From a virus, in IMG/VR virus record IMGVR_UViG_3300030329_000135, positions 1 through 28,640 of that record: 28,640 nucleotides of DNA; one strand, 5' to 3'. How positions within the stretch are numbered: position 1 is the first letter of the stretch; each line of letters opens with the position of its first letter. A model generated the notes under the pieces. The model was not told where the DNA came from. It did not search any database and saw only the letters and a list, made by a program, of their open reading frames with translations. A program made the position numbers and the translations under genes. This document shows positions 11,841 through 19,071 of this stretch, one piece after another.

Positions 11841-12875
11841 CTAAAATATTAAATAATTAAACCCAAATTTGAACTCTTGTATAGGCTTTTCCCAAAACTC
11901 TAAATAAGTACCCTCTACAAATACACCTAAATTTTTTGTAATTCTCCAACCTGCTACTAAACCAAAATCAACATCAGTAGAAACACCCTCATAATCATAA
12001 GAATAATCATCTAAGCCATAGTGAAAAGGCATAACATTTAGCCAGGAATGAATCCAATACTTATCACTATAGTAATAGTAAGCTGTTCCAATAACCACAG
12101 AAAGCTCAGAAACGCTACCTAATGCATTTAATTGCTCTCGGTTATACTGAGCTATAGCTGAACCAAAATAATGCTTAAAAAACTCATCATTTGAAGTTGC
12201 TATTAATTCTCCATCATTATACCAATGATGACTACCAAATACAAATTGAGTTGAATAGCCAAAATCTTCTGCTAATTCTTGGAAAGCACTTTCTCCACTT
12301 ACCCAAAAATCCTCAATAGGAATTATGCCATAGACAGGGTGGTTTCTAACTACACCACCAATAGTAAAATCAAAAGCTCCTTTATTAACTCTAAACCTTG
12401 CATCTAATGAAGCGTATTCTAAATCTCTACTCTCATCATCTTTTATTTGTATTTTAGTAACAAAACTATTACCTAAGTATCTAAGCCAAAAATCTCTATT
12501 AGTATATGTTTCACTACGATTACGAATAAAAGAATAATTAAACAAATACTCCCAACCATTATTATTACCAATGGTAGTACGGTCAGCAATACTTGCTTCA
12601 TTACCTGTATACCAAGTTTCCATTTTCTGTTGATAATTAAATCTAGCCACCTTACGGATTCCGATTTGGAAATTATAATCGTAGGGATTGATTTGAGTTG
12701 TTTCTTCATAACCTTTATTTATTGCTATATAGTCTTGATCTTCAATCATACTTGTATTTATACTACCTGATGAATATATAGTAGCGTACTTAAAAAAGTC
12801 TTGTGCCTTACAAGTTCCTATTCCTAAAACAAAGACTATTAAAAAAATATATATATGTTTTTCTGATATTTTCAT
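11841..12875 (-). CDS. Outer-membrane beta-barrel protein, exported
   Basis: The likely start is the ATG at 12875, not the in-frame one at 12899. It gives a proper signal peptide (MKISEKHIYIFLIVFVLGIG, then TCKAQ) and removes the overlap with the upstream gene. The mature protein of about 320 residues has alternating strands rich in Tyr, Phe and Trp (YNFQIGIRKVARFNYQQK, ASLDARFRVNKGAFDFTIGG, LSVVIGTAYYYYSDKYW). It ends FKFGFNYLIF with a terminal Phe, the classic BAM signal. It thus looks like a host-type outer-membrane protein carried by the phage. It might alter the host surface (receptor blocking, lysogenic conversion) or take part in outer-membrane disruption. The barrel and export are well supported; the role is not. 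Confidence 0.75.
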   Translation of the reverse strand: MKISEKHIYIFLIVFVLGIGTCKAQDFFKYATIYSSGSINTSMIEDQDYIAINKGYEETTQINPYDYNFQIGIRKVARFNYQQKMETWYTGNEASIADRTTIGNNNGWEYLFNYSFIRNRSETYTNRDFWLRYLGNSFVTKIQIKDDESRDLEYASLDARFRVNKGAFDFTIGGVVRNHPVYGIIPIEDFWVSGESAFQELAEDFGYSTQFVFGSHHWYNDGELIATSNDEFFKHYFGSAIAQYNREQLNALGSVSELSVVIGTAYYYYSDKYWIHSWLNVMPFHYGLDDYSYDYEGVSTDVDFGLVAGWRITKNLGVFVEGTYLEFWEKPIQEFKFGFNYLIF

Positions 12876-12876
12876 A

Positions 12877-13407
12877 TTATAAAACTTTTGTATAAGCATA
12901 GGTTACATAAACATCAGCACTAAAGCCACCATTAAAAGCTGCTGATGAATATATTTGAAAAGGTTTATTTAATAAAGATACTTTACAACTACCTGAAGCA
13001 GCAGGCTCAGGAGAAAAACAAAATGAAGCGTCAGTAGTAACGCCATTCATAAAACGCCTATAACTATACCAATAATTAGTAGCTTCGGCACTATCATAAC
13101 TAAATACTAAATTTGCTGCTGCTGAATCTGTAGCTGAAGCATAAGTAGTTAAAATTGTAACTTGATATACAGTAATCATATATCCACTTAAAGCCCCTAC
13201 TAAGGTTTTAGGCGTAGAATCTAAAGCCTGAAATTCTGCATTACTAACAGAAATTTTATCTGTTTGCATTAAATATTTAAAGTCCATTTTCTTACTCGTA
13301 CCTGCTGCACTACCTGTAGTATCGTTTACATCTACCACCATTAGCAGGTCACCACTACCTACTTGCTCTGCTAGTTCTGTTTTGTCTGTCAGTTTTTGAT
13401 TTGCCAT
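12877..13407 (-). CDS. Probable virion surface/tail-associated protein
   Basis: This 176-residue protein begins MANQKLTDKTELAEQVGSGD and LLMVVDVNDTTGSAAGTSKK. I remember such a start from Bacteroidetes phage tail-fibre or surface proteins (a short conserved adaptor segment before variable beta structure). The remainder is beta-rich, with Ser, Thr, Ala and aromatic residues (YQVTILTTYASATDSAAANL) and an ending DVYVTYAYTKVL. No signal peptide is present, so it is not exported like its downstream neighbours. A receptor-binding or decoration role is inferred from the N-terminal pattern and its position after the neck genes. Confidence 0.55.
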   Translation of the reverse strand: MANQKLTDKTELAEQVGSGDLLMVVDVNDTTGSAAGTSKKMDFKYLMQTDKISVSNAEFQALDSTPKTLVGALSGYMITVYQVTILTTYASATDSAAANLVFSYDSAEATNYWYSYRRFMNGVTTDASFCFSPEPAASGSCKVSLLNKPFQIYSSAAFNGGFSADVYVTYAYTKVL

Positions 13408-13477
13408 AACTATCTAAATATTTTTTTAGTTTTTGTTCGTTATTTTTCCTTTGTTTTTCCTTTTGTTTTGTTTGCAT
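13355..13477 (-). CDS. Possible small basic protein, 40 residues (doubtful)
   Basis: An ATG at 13477 opens a frame for MQTKQKEKQRKNNEQKLKKY and a further 20 basic residues (ending RTSRASR). It begins 4 bases after the neck gene's stop and overlaps the next gene's first 53 bases in another frame. The gap of 73 bases would otherwise be empty. The composition is very lysine-rich and the overlapping part is unconvincing, so it may be only a leader. Confidence 0.25.
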   Translation of the reverse strand: MQTKQKEKQRKNNEQKLKKYLDSYGKSKTDRQNRTSRASR

Positions 13478-13480
13478 AAT

Positions 13481-14053
13481 TTAGCAACATATAGTTATAT
13501 CTGCTCCTTGTAAAAAGGATTTTGTTTTGTTACTTAGTGGAGCAACATCTAAATTTAAACCTGCATAGTAGTTTTCTGAGGTCGGTGTAAGGTCTGAGCC
13601 TGTATTTGTACTATACTCAGGGAAACTACTTGTATTGTTTCTTATATAGTCTATTAACCTTTCTCTGTAGAACTCTGCTTGATCCATACTTGCATTAATT
13701 AAAGGTTTTAATTCTTCGTGAGAAACACTAGAGCCTTGCTCACTTGACATAGTTACTATAGAATTATTAACCATTCTTAGTCTAAGAAATGGTAATACAG
13801 TAGCGAAGCTGTAATTTACAAGGCTCGGTTGAATGTAAGTTTGTAAAAGCGTAAGATATGCCCCTGATAAACTACTACCTTGTATATCAGATATTAATTT
13901 ATTATTTAAATCAGTTCCAAGTACAGGTAATATATACCTATCTTGAGCCATTAGTATATATGGAAGTAGTAAATTATCATCTACGCTACCACCTAATGCT
14001 GAATCTTTTTTTAATCTATCTGTACTTATAAATAATGTGTGTTGTATTGCCAT
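13481..14053 (-). CDS. Head-tail adaptor/neck protein (DUF6712-like)
   Basis: The 190-residue product begins MAIQHTLFISTDRLKKDSAL and includes LLLPYILMAQDRYILPVLGT, SLVNYSFATVLPFLRLRMVN and a helical DQAEFYRERLIDYIRNN. This all-helical layout with 'I..AQ.+YI.P.LG..L' is that of the Bacteroidetes phage adaptor protein that follows the portal, and it resembles the DUF6712 group. It would sit below the portal and link head to tail. It lies five bases after the portal gene. It ends in CC, which is unusual. The call rests on pattern memory and position. Confidence 0.7.
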   Translation of the reverse strand: MAIQHTLFISTDRLKKDSALGGSVDDNLLLPYILMAQDRYILPVLGTDLNNKLISDIQGSSLSGAYLTLLQTYIQPSLVNYSFATVLPFLRLRMVNNSIVTMSSEQGSSVSHEELKPLINASMDQAEFYRERLIDYIRNNTSSFPEYSTNTGSDLTPTSENYYAGLNLDVAPLSNKTKSFLQGADITICC

Positions 14054-14058
14054 AATTT

Positions 14059-16290
14059 TTAATTGTATTTACCTCTTGTTGGAGTATTAATAGGAGCTAT
14101 AGTTGGAGCAGGAGTTCTTGGCTCTTGATCTTTAATCTTTCTCCAACTTGAAGCAAATCTACCACTATTAACCTCTGATAAAAAGCTATTTCTAAACATA
14201 TCTAAAGTACCATTAGGAAGATATGTACCACCTTTATAAGTCTTTCCATCTATTGTTACTTGTGTTCCTTTAGGTACTCTTTTTCTTATATAAAACTTTC
14301 TAACAAAATAATGATGACAATAAGCCCCTCCTTTCCATTGGAAAATATCGTATGTATTCGCCCCATTTATACCAAAGCCTTTATTTACGCTTAAATTTTT
14401 AGCTTGTTTTAAGTTGTTAATTGTATATAAAGTTCCTGCTTTACTTAGTCTTACCATTTGTTTGCAAAAATCTCTACTATTAGCTTTTAAATTTCTAGAA
14501 TATCTATATAAAACCCTTATTAAACCTGCATTACTATCACTTGTTGGACTATCAGGATTTGATGGTATTCTTCCTGCGCTTGCAAACTCATAATGTTTGC
14601 TTAAATGTTGATTTGTAAAGGCTTGAAACTTCTCCTCAGTTTCTGTGTTACTATCTTCTGCATCTATTTCTCCTAATTCAAACCACTCTTTATCATCTAT
14701 TTCTGTGCTTTTTAAATTAGATAGGATTACTTTAGCATCATCATCACTTAAATTTTTCTCTACATTTTCTATTTCCTTTACTTTCTTTGCTGCCCAAGTT
14801 TGTCCTGGGTCACCGCCCCATAATTTCCATGCAATTGCGCCTGCTGAAGGGTAGCCATCTTCTCCAGGATCAAATCCCTCTGCTTTTTTATCTACTTCGT
14901 GCCTACTAAAAAAGCTGTGCATTCTTTTAATCGTGTCTAAACTTAGATTTTGACCATTGACTATTGACCTGGCACGAGCAACAGCAACCATAGTTCCACC
15001 TCTACCATGTTCTTTTCTCATTTCTAAACCCATTTTAGCCTGTTCTATCATTCCTTTAGTTGGTTTAGTGTCTATATCATCTAAAGCCTTAAATTCTTTC
15101 TTTACAGGCTCTCCTGTGTCTATTCCCTCTTTCTCTTGTTCATCTTCATCTTTTTTAGCTATTGTTTCAATATCTATAAAATCAGCAGGTTTAAGCGATT
15201 TAAAGTACAAATCAAGGTTTATATCACAAATATCAAAAATAGCTTGTAAACCCTCTAAAAGTGTGTTTTGGAATGGTTTTATTACAGTATTGTTAAATAA
15301 GCTGTAAGAATCTCTAAGCTCATCAGCATTATTACCAAAAGATGAATTTCCATTAACGCCAAAGAGGAGGGGGCTGGTACAACGGTGACCCGTCAGCACT
15401 TTTCTAGTAGTTTCTGTAGATAAGAATTGATAACTATCTGAATTGTCATTAGCATTTATAGGAACTATCTCAGGAGCTGTGTCTTTTCCATCATTAAAAG
15501 TTATTAGAATCTTGCCTGCATTACCACTACCACCAAATTTAGCGTTTATCTGTCTTTCTATAGTTCTTCTTTCCTCTCTTGTTGGTACGCCATTAGCAAA
15601 GTTTACAGCCATGCTAGGAAACATACCTGACTTTATATTAGATAAATGAAACTGCGCTATCTCCATATCTAATTGTATGTAAGAAGTAGAGCCTTGATAG
15701 TCAGGTAAGGAATAATAGTAACTACCAGGAGAATAATCTTTGATACATAATACTTGACTTGCACTTGTTCTGTCCTTTTCATCAAACGCTTTATATGTTC
15801 TTGGTTTGTGCTTTCTAGTATTATTCCAATCTGCTGAATAGTAATACTCATTTACTTTACCATAAGCATCAGCTTTTCCACTTCTTATATATTGTGCAGG
15901 GATATGATACATTTCTACAATCTTAGTTCTAGGCTTGTTCCATATTGTATTTACATAACACATTCCGAACAATTTTAGATCAAAAGCTAGGCACTTTAAA
16001 AGGTCTTTTTGTGAATGTCCTAGTAAAGATGTAAGCCTTAGCCATTGTTCCTTATGTTCTTCGCTATCTTGTTTATCAGTAGCATCTAATCCCTCTCCAT
16101 AAATCATAGCTGAAACACCTTTTATGATAGCATTATTAATACTACTACCATTGTATAATTCAAGTAGATATTGAGGGTACATATTATCTGTACCAAATTG
16201 TATATAATCTTTGTTAGCTGTTTCAGTAACTTCAGGTAAGTTAAATTCTGCTAAATGTATTACTGATATTTCTGTATTTTTCTTTTTCAT
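14059..16290 (-). CDS. Portal protein with two extra C-terminal domains
   Basis: Residues 1-370 of this 743-residue protein form the portal, the dodecameric DNA gate of the prohead: QFGTDNMYPQYLLELYNGSS, INNAIIKGVSAMIYGEGL, DLLKCLAFDLKLFGMCYVN and RKVLTGHRCTSPLLFGV. A low-complexity acidic/lysine linker (about 378-405) follows. A separate module then appears at 408-505 (KPTKGMIEQAKMGLEMRKEHG, RGGTMVAVARARSIVNGQ, MHSFFSRHEVDKK, PSAGAIAWKLWGGD), a pattern I recall from many marine phages as a stand-alone or fused domain of unknown function. The last part (585-665; YRYSRNLKANSRDFCKQMV, then FQWKGGAYCHHYFVRKFY) resembles the end of Bacteroidetes phage protease/capsid-associated proteins. Usual portals have about 400-550 residues, so this is a fusion. 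Confidence 0.85.
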   Translation of the reverse strand: MKKKNTEISVIHLAEFNLPEVTETANKDYIQFGTDNMYPQYLLELYNGSSINNAIIKGVSAMIYGEGLDATDKQDSEEHKEQWLRLTSLLGHSQKDLLKCLAFDLKLFGMCYVNTIWNKPRTKIVEMYHIPAQYIRSGKADAYGKVNEYYYSADWNNTRKHKPRTYKAFDEKDRTSASQVLCIKDYSPGSYYYSLPDYQGSTSYIQLDMEIAQFHLSNIKSGMFPSMAVNFANGVPTREERRTIERQINAKFGGSGNAGKILITFNDGKDTAPEIVPINANDNSDSYQFLSTETTRKVLTGHRCTSPLLFGVNGNSSFGNNADELRDSYSLFNNTVIKPFQNTLLEGLQAIFDICDINLDLYFKSLKPADFIDIETIAKKDEDEQEKEGIDTGEPVKKEFKALDDIDTKPTKGMIEQAKMGLEMRKEHGRGGTMVAVARARSIVNGQNLSLDTIKRMHSFFSRHEVDKKAEGFDPGEDGYPSAGAIAWKLWGGDPGQTWAAKKVKEIENVEKNLSDDDAKVILSNLKSTEIDDKEWFELGEIDAEDSNTETEEKFQAFTNQHLSKHYEFASAGRIPSNPDSPTSDSNAGLIRVLYRYSRNLKANSRDFCKQMVRLSKAGTLYTINNLKQAKNLSVNKGFGINGANTYDIFQWKGGAYCHHYFVRKFYIRKRVPKGTQVTIDGKTYKGGTYLPNGTLDMFRNSFLSEVNSGRFASSWRKIKDQEPRTPAPTIAPINTPTRGKYN

Positions 16291-16907
16291 TAGTTATTGT
16301 AATTTGGTGTCCAAGTTTGTACCCCATACTCTACATCTCTATTATCTACACTTGCTGAAGCAGGTTTACCTAAATTAGTCATCTCAACTTCAGTTAAATC
16401 ATTTGTTGTATAAGGATTGTAAGAAACAAAAGCAGGGTTTAAATAATCTGCCCAACTTGATGAATTAGTAACTATATCTCTATTTTCATCAGTTACATAT
16501 ACAACAGGCTTTATTTCAGGTATTAAAGTTACATCAGCATGGTCAGTATCAATAGTAAAAGAAGTAGAATAATATACTTTTACATCATAAGTTTCTATAG
16601 TAGGTAAAACTATAGTACCACCATAAGCGTTTCCTGATAAGTCCATTGTTTGAGTTCCTGTCCATTTAGGCATAAAAACACTACAAGCAAATTTAACATA
16701 CCTATCGTTACTATCATATACAGGACTTGAAAAATCAAGGTTAGCAGGTCTTGCTATACAAGAACGCTGATAATTATTGTTTCTTCCTGTAAATTTTAAT
16801 ACTATCCAATAAGTAGAAGATGGTAAATCTACATAAGCATTTAAGTTTTCGTAAAAACTTAAAAGGTTTTCTGTAAAAGGGAATAATACAAAATCTGCTT
16901 TATACAT
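16290..16907 (-). CDS. Putative virion structural protein, 205 residues
   Basis: The product starts MYKADFVLFPFTENLLSFYE and is mostly beta structure (STYWIVLKFTGRNNNYQRS, RYVKFACSVFMPKWTGTQT, YDVKVYYSTSFTIDTDHAD). The end is Asn/Thr/Tyr-rich. It overlaps the portal gene by one base and a 45-residue gene by 8. Nothing marks it as an enzyme or membrane protein. Its place directly before the portal and its composition favour a virion component, but I do not recognise the family. Confidence 0.6.
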   Translation of the reverse strand: MYKADFVLFPFTENLLSFYENLNAYVDLPSSTYWIVLKFTGRNNNYQRSCIARPANLDFSSPVYDSNDRYVKFACSVFMPKWTGTQTMDLSGNAYGGTIVLPTIETYDVKVYYSTSFTIDTDHADVTLIPEIKPVVYVTDENRDIVTNSSSWADYLNPAFVSYNPYTTNDLTEVEMTNLGKPASASVDNRDVEYGVQTWTPNYNN

Positions 16908-17037
16908 TATCTATCCATAGTTTATCTTGATACTCTTTTATAACTTCTAATCTTTCTTGTTCTGTAGTAGTTTTTTCAAACTTCTCATTGTACTCATCAA
17001 ACATTTCAAAATCAGGAACTTTAGTCTGTGTACTCAT
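16900..17037 (-). CDS. Small hypothetical protein, 45 residues
   Basis: The product begins MSTQTKVPDFEMFDEYNEKF and continues as a charged helix with EVIKEYQDKLW near the end. It overlaps the upstream 65-residue gene by 17 bases and the downstream structural gene by 8, exactly bridging the gap between them. Such dense packing supports a real gene. No family is recognised. Confidence 0.6.
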   Translation of the reverse strand: MSTQTKVPDFEMFDEYNEKFEKTTTEQERLEVIKEYQDKLWIDNV

Positions 17038-17218
17038 TGTAAGGGTTTGTTTCTACTTTAACTTTTTTCTTTTTTGGTTTAGGAGTATCTTGTTCAAAAT
17101 ACTTCTCTTTTACTTCATCACTTAAATTATCTATTTGATGAGGTCTTAATTGACCATAAGCCAAATTCATATTTATTGGTTTATAGTCTTTATATTGATC
17201 TTTTACTTTCCAAGCCAT
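17021..17218 (-). CDS. Small hypothetical protein, 65 residues
   Basis: The product starts MAWKVKDQYKDYKPINMNLA and has YGQLRPHQIDNLSDEVKEKY followed by a lysine-rich tail (DTPKPKKKKVKVE). It is the first gene after the terminator at 17323-17352 and follows a promoter-like TACATTTG, so it opens the portal/neck transcript. The pattern '.YGQL+PHQID.L' hints at a short motif for binding a partner protein, but I do not know the family. Confidence 0.6.
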   Translation of the reverse strand: MAWKVKDQYKDYKPINMNLAYGQLRPHQIDNLSDEVKEKYFEQDTPKPKKKKVKVETNPYNEYTD

Positions 17219-17228
17219 AATATTTGTC

Positions 17229-17246
17229 TTTTATAAGTATATATAA
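17229..17246 (-). repeat. 18-base leader repeat, copy 1 (before the gene starting at 17218)
   Basis: On the minus strand this reads TTATATATACTTATAAAA and is identical to the copy at 19742-19759. Near matches occur before the genes starting at 7760, 20802 and 650. It lies in the untranslated leader about 10 bases before the ATG, downstream of the TACATTTG element. Confidence 0.6.
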
Positions 17247-17264
17247 ATAGTTGTAATTCGTTTT

Positions 17265-17272
17265 CAAATGTA
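17265..17272 (-). promoter_or_regulatory. Bacteroidetes-type -7 promoter element
   Basis: On the minus strand TACATTTG matches TAnnTTTG exactly. It lies in the 162-base gap after the terminator at 17323-17352 and about 46 bases before the ATG at 17218, a sensible distance. No TTG at the -33 spacing is visible, so strength is uncertain. It would drive the 65-residue gene, the portal and the neck genes. Confidence 0.5.
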
Positions 17273-17322
17273 AGTTTTGTAAAAAAAACTTTATAATAAT
17301 TTGGTGATTGTAAAGTTTATTT

Positions 17323-17352
17323 AATAAAAAAGGGCTATCCTTAGATAACCCT
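17323..17352 (-). terminator. Rho-independent terminator after the tail tube gene
   Basis: In minus-strand RNA sense the sequence AGGGUUAUC, loop UAAG, GAUAGCCCU forms a nine-pair stem with one G-U pair, followed by UUUUUUAUU. It lies 28 bases after the stop of the putative tube gene and is the clearest terminator in the window. In the plus direction it is followed only by ATTTTAATT, so it is mainly directed left. Confidence 0.85.
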
Positions 17353-17380
17353 ATTTTAATTGAGTAACGATTTATTAATA

Positions 17381-17998
17381 CTATCCTGTAGTAATAGTCA
17401 AAGCAGCCTCATCAGTCAATCCATCAAATGGATATTTAGCTGTAGGCGTACCCCCTGAACCTGCTCCTGCTGTTGCATTAAGCCAAATTAAAGGGTCTTT
17501 TTCTTCTGCTCTTAGTTCTAAAGTATATCCTGACATATCACCTTTAGCAGCTCCTGTTACAGCAGTACCACCTGAAATATCACAACCATTGTCCATACCT
17601 AATAAGAATACATTGTCATTATTATCAAGTACAAATATTTGAGAACGATTGTAAGAGATTAACTTTAACTCATTTGTTTGTGCTACAGATAATTTTTGTA
17701 GTGAAAGGGATAAAGTTTGCTCAAAGAAAGTAGTTCCTGTTGCAGGGTCGCTATTAATATTAACAGTCATTGAAGATAGATTAGGTCTTAGATCATACTG
17801 AAATACAGTTACAGCTCCACCACTTTGTATATCCCAATTTGCAAATCCTGCTGTGTCCATTACATTAGTATCTACACCATCAAAAGTAGCATTAGCTCTA
17901 ATATCAGAACAATAAGACTTTACAAAAAAGATTCTTTTTAAGCCACCAATCTGATCTTTGCAGTCGACCGCTAAACCTTTTGTTAAATTACAAGCCAT
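17381..17998 (-). CDS. Putative major tail tube protein
   Basis: This 205-residue protein begins MACNLTKGLAVDCKDQIGGL and KRIFFVKSYCSDIRANATFD, then has mainly beta structure (SLSLQKLSVAQTNELKLISY, SQIFVLDNNDNVFLLG, SGYTLELRAEEKDPLIWLNA). The opening 'C.LTKG...DC+D..GG.K..+' and the 'GYTL.L...E..P' strand match, in my memory, the tube-like protein of Bacteroidetes siphoviruses. It lies right after the major capsid gene and sits between two terminators, as expected for a gene whose product is needed in many copies. The tube role is inference from length, fold pattern and position. Confidence 0.65.
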   Translation of the reverse strand: MACNLTKGLAVDCKDQIGGLKRIFFVKSYCSDIRANATFDGVDTNVMDTAGFANWDIQSGGAVTVFQYDLRPNLSSMTVNINSDPATGTTFFEQTLSLSLQKLSVAQTNELKLISYNRSQIFVLDNNDNVFLLGMDNGCDISGGTAVTGAAKGDMSGYTLELRAEEKDPLIWLNATAGAGSGGTPTAKYPFDGLTDEAALTITTG

Positions 17999-18022
17999 TT
18001 TATATAAGTTTTATATTGTTTA

Positions 18023-18048
18023 TAAAAAGGGGGTATATTTCAACCCCC
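18023..18048 (-). terminator. Terminator-like hairpin after the major capsid gene
   Basis: In minus-strand RNA sense GGGGGU, an eight-base loop (UGAAAUAU), ACCCCC forms a strong six-pair stem followed by UUUUUAUA. It lies 17 bases after the capsid gene stop and only 25 bases before the tube gene, leaving little room for a separate promoter. Partial read-through is therefore likely. Confidence 0.7.
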
Positions 18049-18065
18049 ATTAATTTAGGTATATA

Positions 18066-19061
18066 TTAAAATATACAACCAACTACACCATCAGTTCCAA
18101 TTCCTGACTGAACACCTATACCGAAGTTCATAACAACTCTTACATTATCACTCCCATCATATTGGTAGGTTGGGATAATTTGAGCCTCAGTTAGATCAGT
18201 TCCTAAGTTAGTACCAAATACTAAGTTGTCTTTGTAAGTAGCAACTATACAGTCATCTGGCATGCCTGGACATCTGTAAATTGGGTGTCCTAAGTAACTA
18301 AGTCCTTCAGGGTTTAATGTTAAACCTAACATATTAATACCTTGTCCTGAAGCTGTACCTGCTAAGAATTGAGAATAGAAGCTGAACATTTTGTTATTCA
18401 TATAGAATCCAAAACCCTCTTTATATTCTAATCCTGGGTGACTACCTGTTACACTTGCATATACTGAAGCTAAGGCATCATCTATATTAGCGTTTGTAGT
18501 AGCAGCTCCTGAGTTCATTGTAACTTGTGTAAAGTCTGCTGTTGCAGAAGCATTTAGACCTGATTGATCAAATACACCATCATTAGAAACAAATCCTGCT
18601 CCAAAATGTCCTGCAGCATCTCCTACCCATATACCATTTTCTATTTGAGCAGCAGCTTGACCTGCAACTACTTCTAATAAGAAGTCAGAAAAGCTATTTG
18701 GTAAATCTCCATTTTGTGTCATATTTTTTCCAACCCAAGTAGGAAATAATGTTTTTCTACAAACTTCTCTATTTACTTTTAAATCAGTAACAGTAAGCAC
18801 TCTCTCTCCTAATGTAGTAGTACCTGCATCAGAAAAGCTACAACTAGCTCCAACAATAGGGTCGGTAGTATTTATGCTACTAATAACTGCTTTGCTTGTA
18901 AGTCCGTCCATTGTTCTAACATATCCTTTTGCAACAGTATCATTTGATTTTACAGCAGCAGTAACATATGGTAGAGCTTGTTCTCCTGCATAAGTAGTAG
19001 CAGGATTTACAGTAACATCAAAATTGTACTGCTTATTTAGTTCTATTAATTTATTTGCCAT
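18066..19061 (-). CDS. Major capsid protein (HK97-fold)
   Basis: The 331-residue protein starts MANKLIELNKQYNFDVTVNP. LTVTDLKVNREVCRKTLFPT, SDFLLEVVAGQAAAQIENGI and NIDDALASVYASV follow. The C-terminal part, GLSYLGHPIYRCPGMPDDCI, VATYKDNLVFGTNLGTDLTE and RVVMNFGIGVQSG, is the typical P-domain/A-domain ending of Bacteroidetes phage capsid proteins (G...P....MP......T.K.NL.FGT.L..D). Its neighbours, an XkdF-like protease and an acidic scaffold-like gene upstream, agree. It forms the icosahedral shell. The gene is followed by a strong hairpin. Confidence 0.87.
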   Translation of the reverse strand: MANKLIELNKQYNFDVTVNPATTYAGEQALPYVTAAVKSNDTVAKGYVRTMDGLTSKAVISSINTTDPIVGASCSFSDAGTTTLGERVLTVTDLKVNREVCRKTLFPTWVGKNMTQNGDLPNSFSDFLLEVVAGQAAAQIENGIWVGDAAGHFGAGFVSNDGVFDQSGLNASATADFTQVTMNSGAATTNANIDDALASVYASVTGSHPGLEYKEGFGFYMNNKMFSFYSQFLAGTASGQGINMLGLTLNPEGLSYLGHPIYRCPGMPDDCIVATYKDNLVFGTNLGTDLTEAQIIPTYQYDGSDNVRVVMNFGIGVQSGIGTDGVVGCIF

Positions 19062-19071
19062 TTCTTTAAAT

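Noticed and set aside
12473-12709. Minus-strand 78-codon frame inside the outer-membrane barrel gene
   Set aside because: It overlaps completely with a gene showing signal peptide and barrel pattern. Similar nested frames at 15669-15851, 26853-27047 and 28116-28307 lie wholly inside the portal and tail genes.
11841-12875. Possible lipoprotein signal in the barrel protein (IGTCKAQ)
   Set aside because: The residue before Cys is Thr, not Gly, Ala or Ser, so the lipobox is poor. The ...KAQ signal peptidase I end and the barrel C-terminus fit better.
12876-12899. Earlier in-frame ATG at 12899 for the outer-membrane protein
   Set aside because: It would place MLIQKFYN before a complete signal peptide and overlap the upstream gene by 23 bases; the ATG at 12875 fits better.
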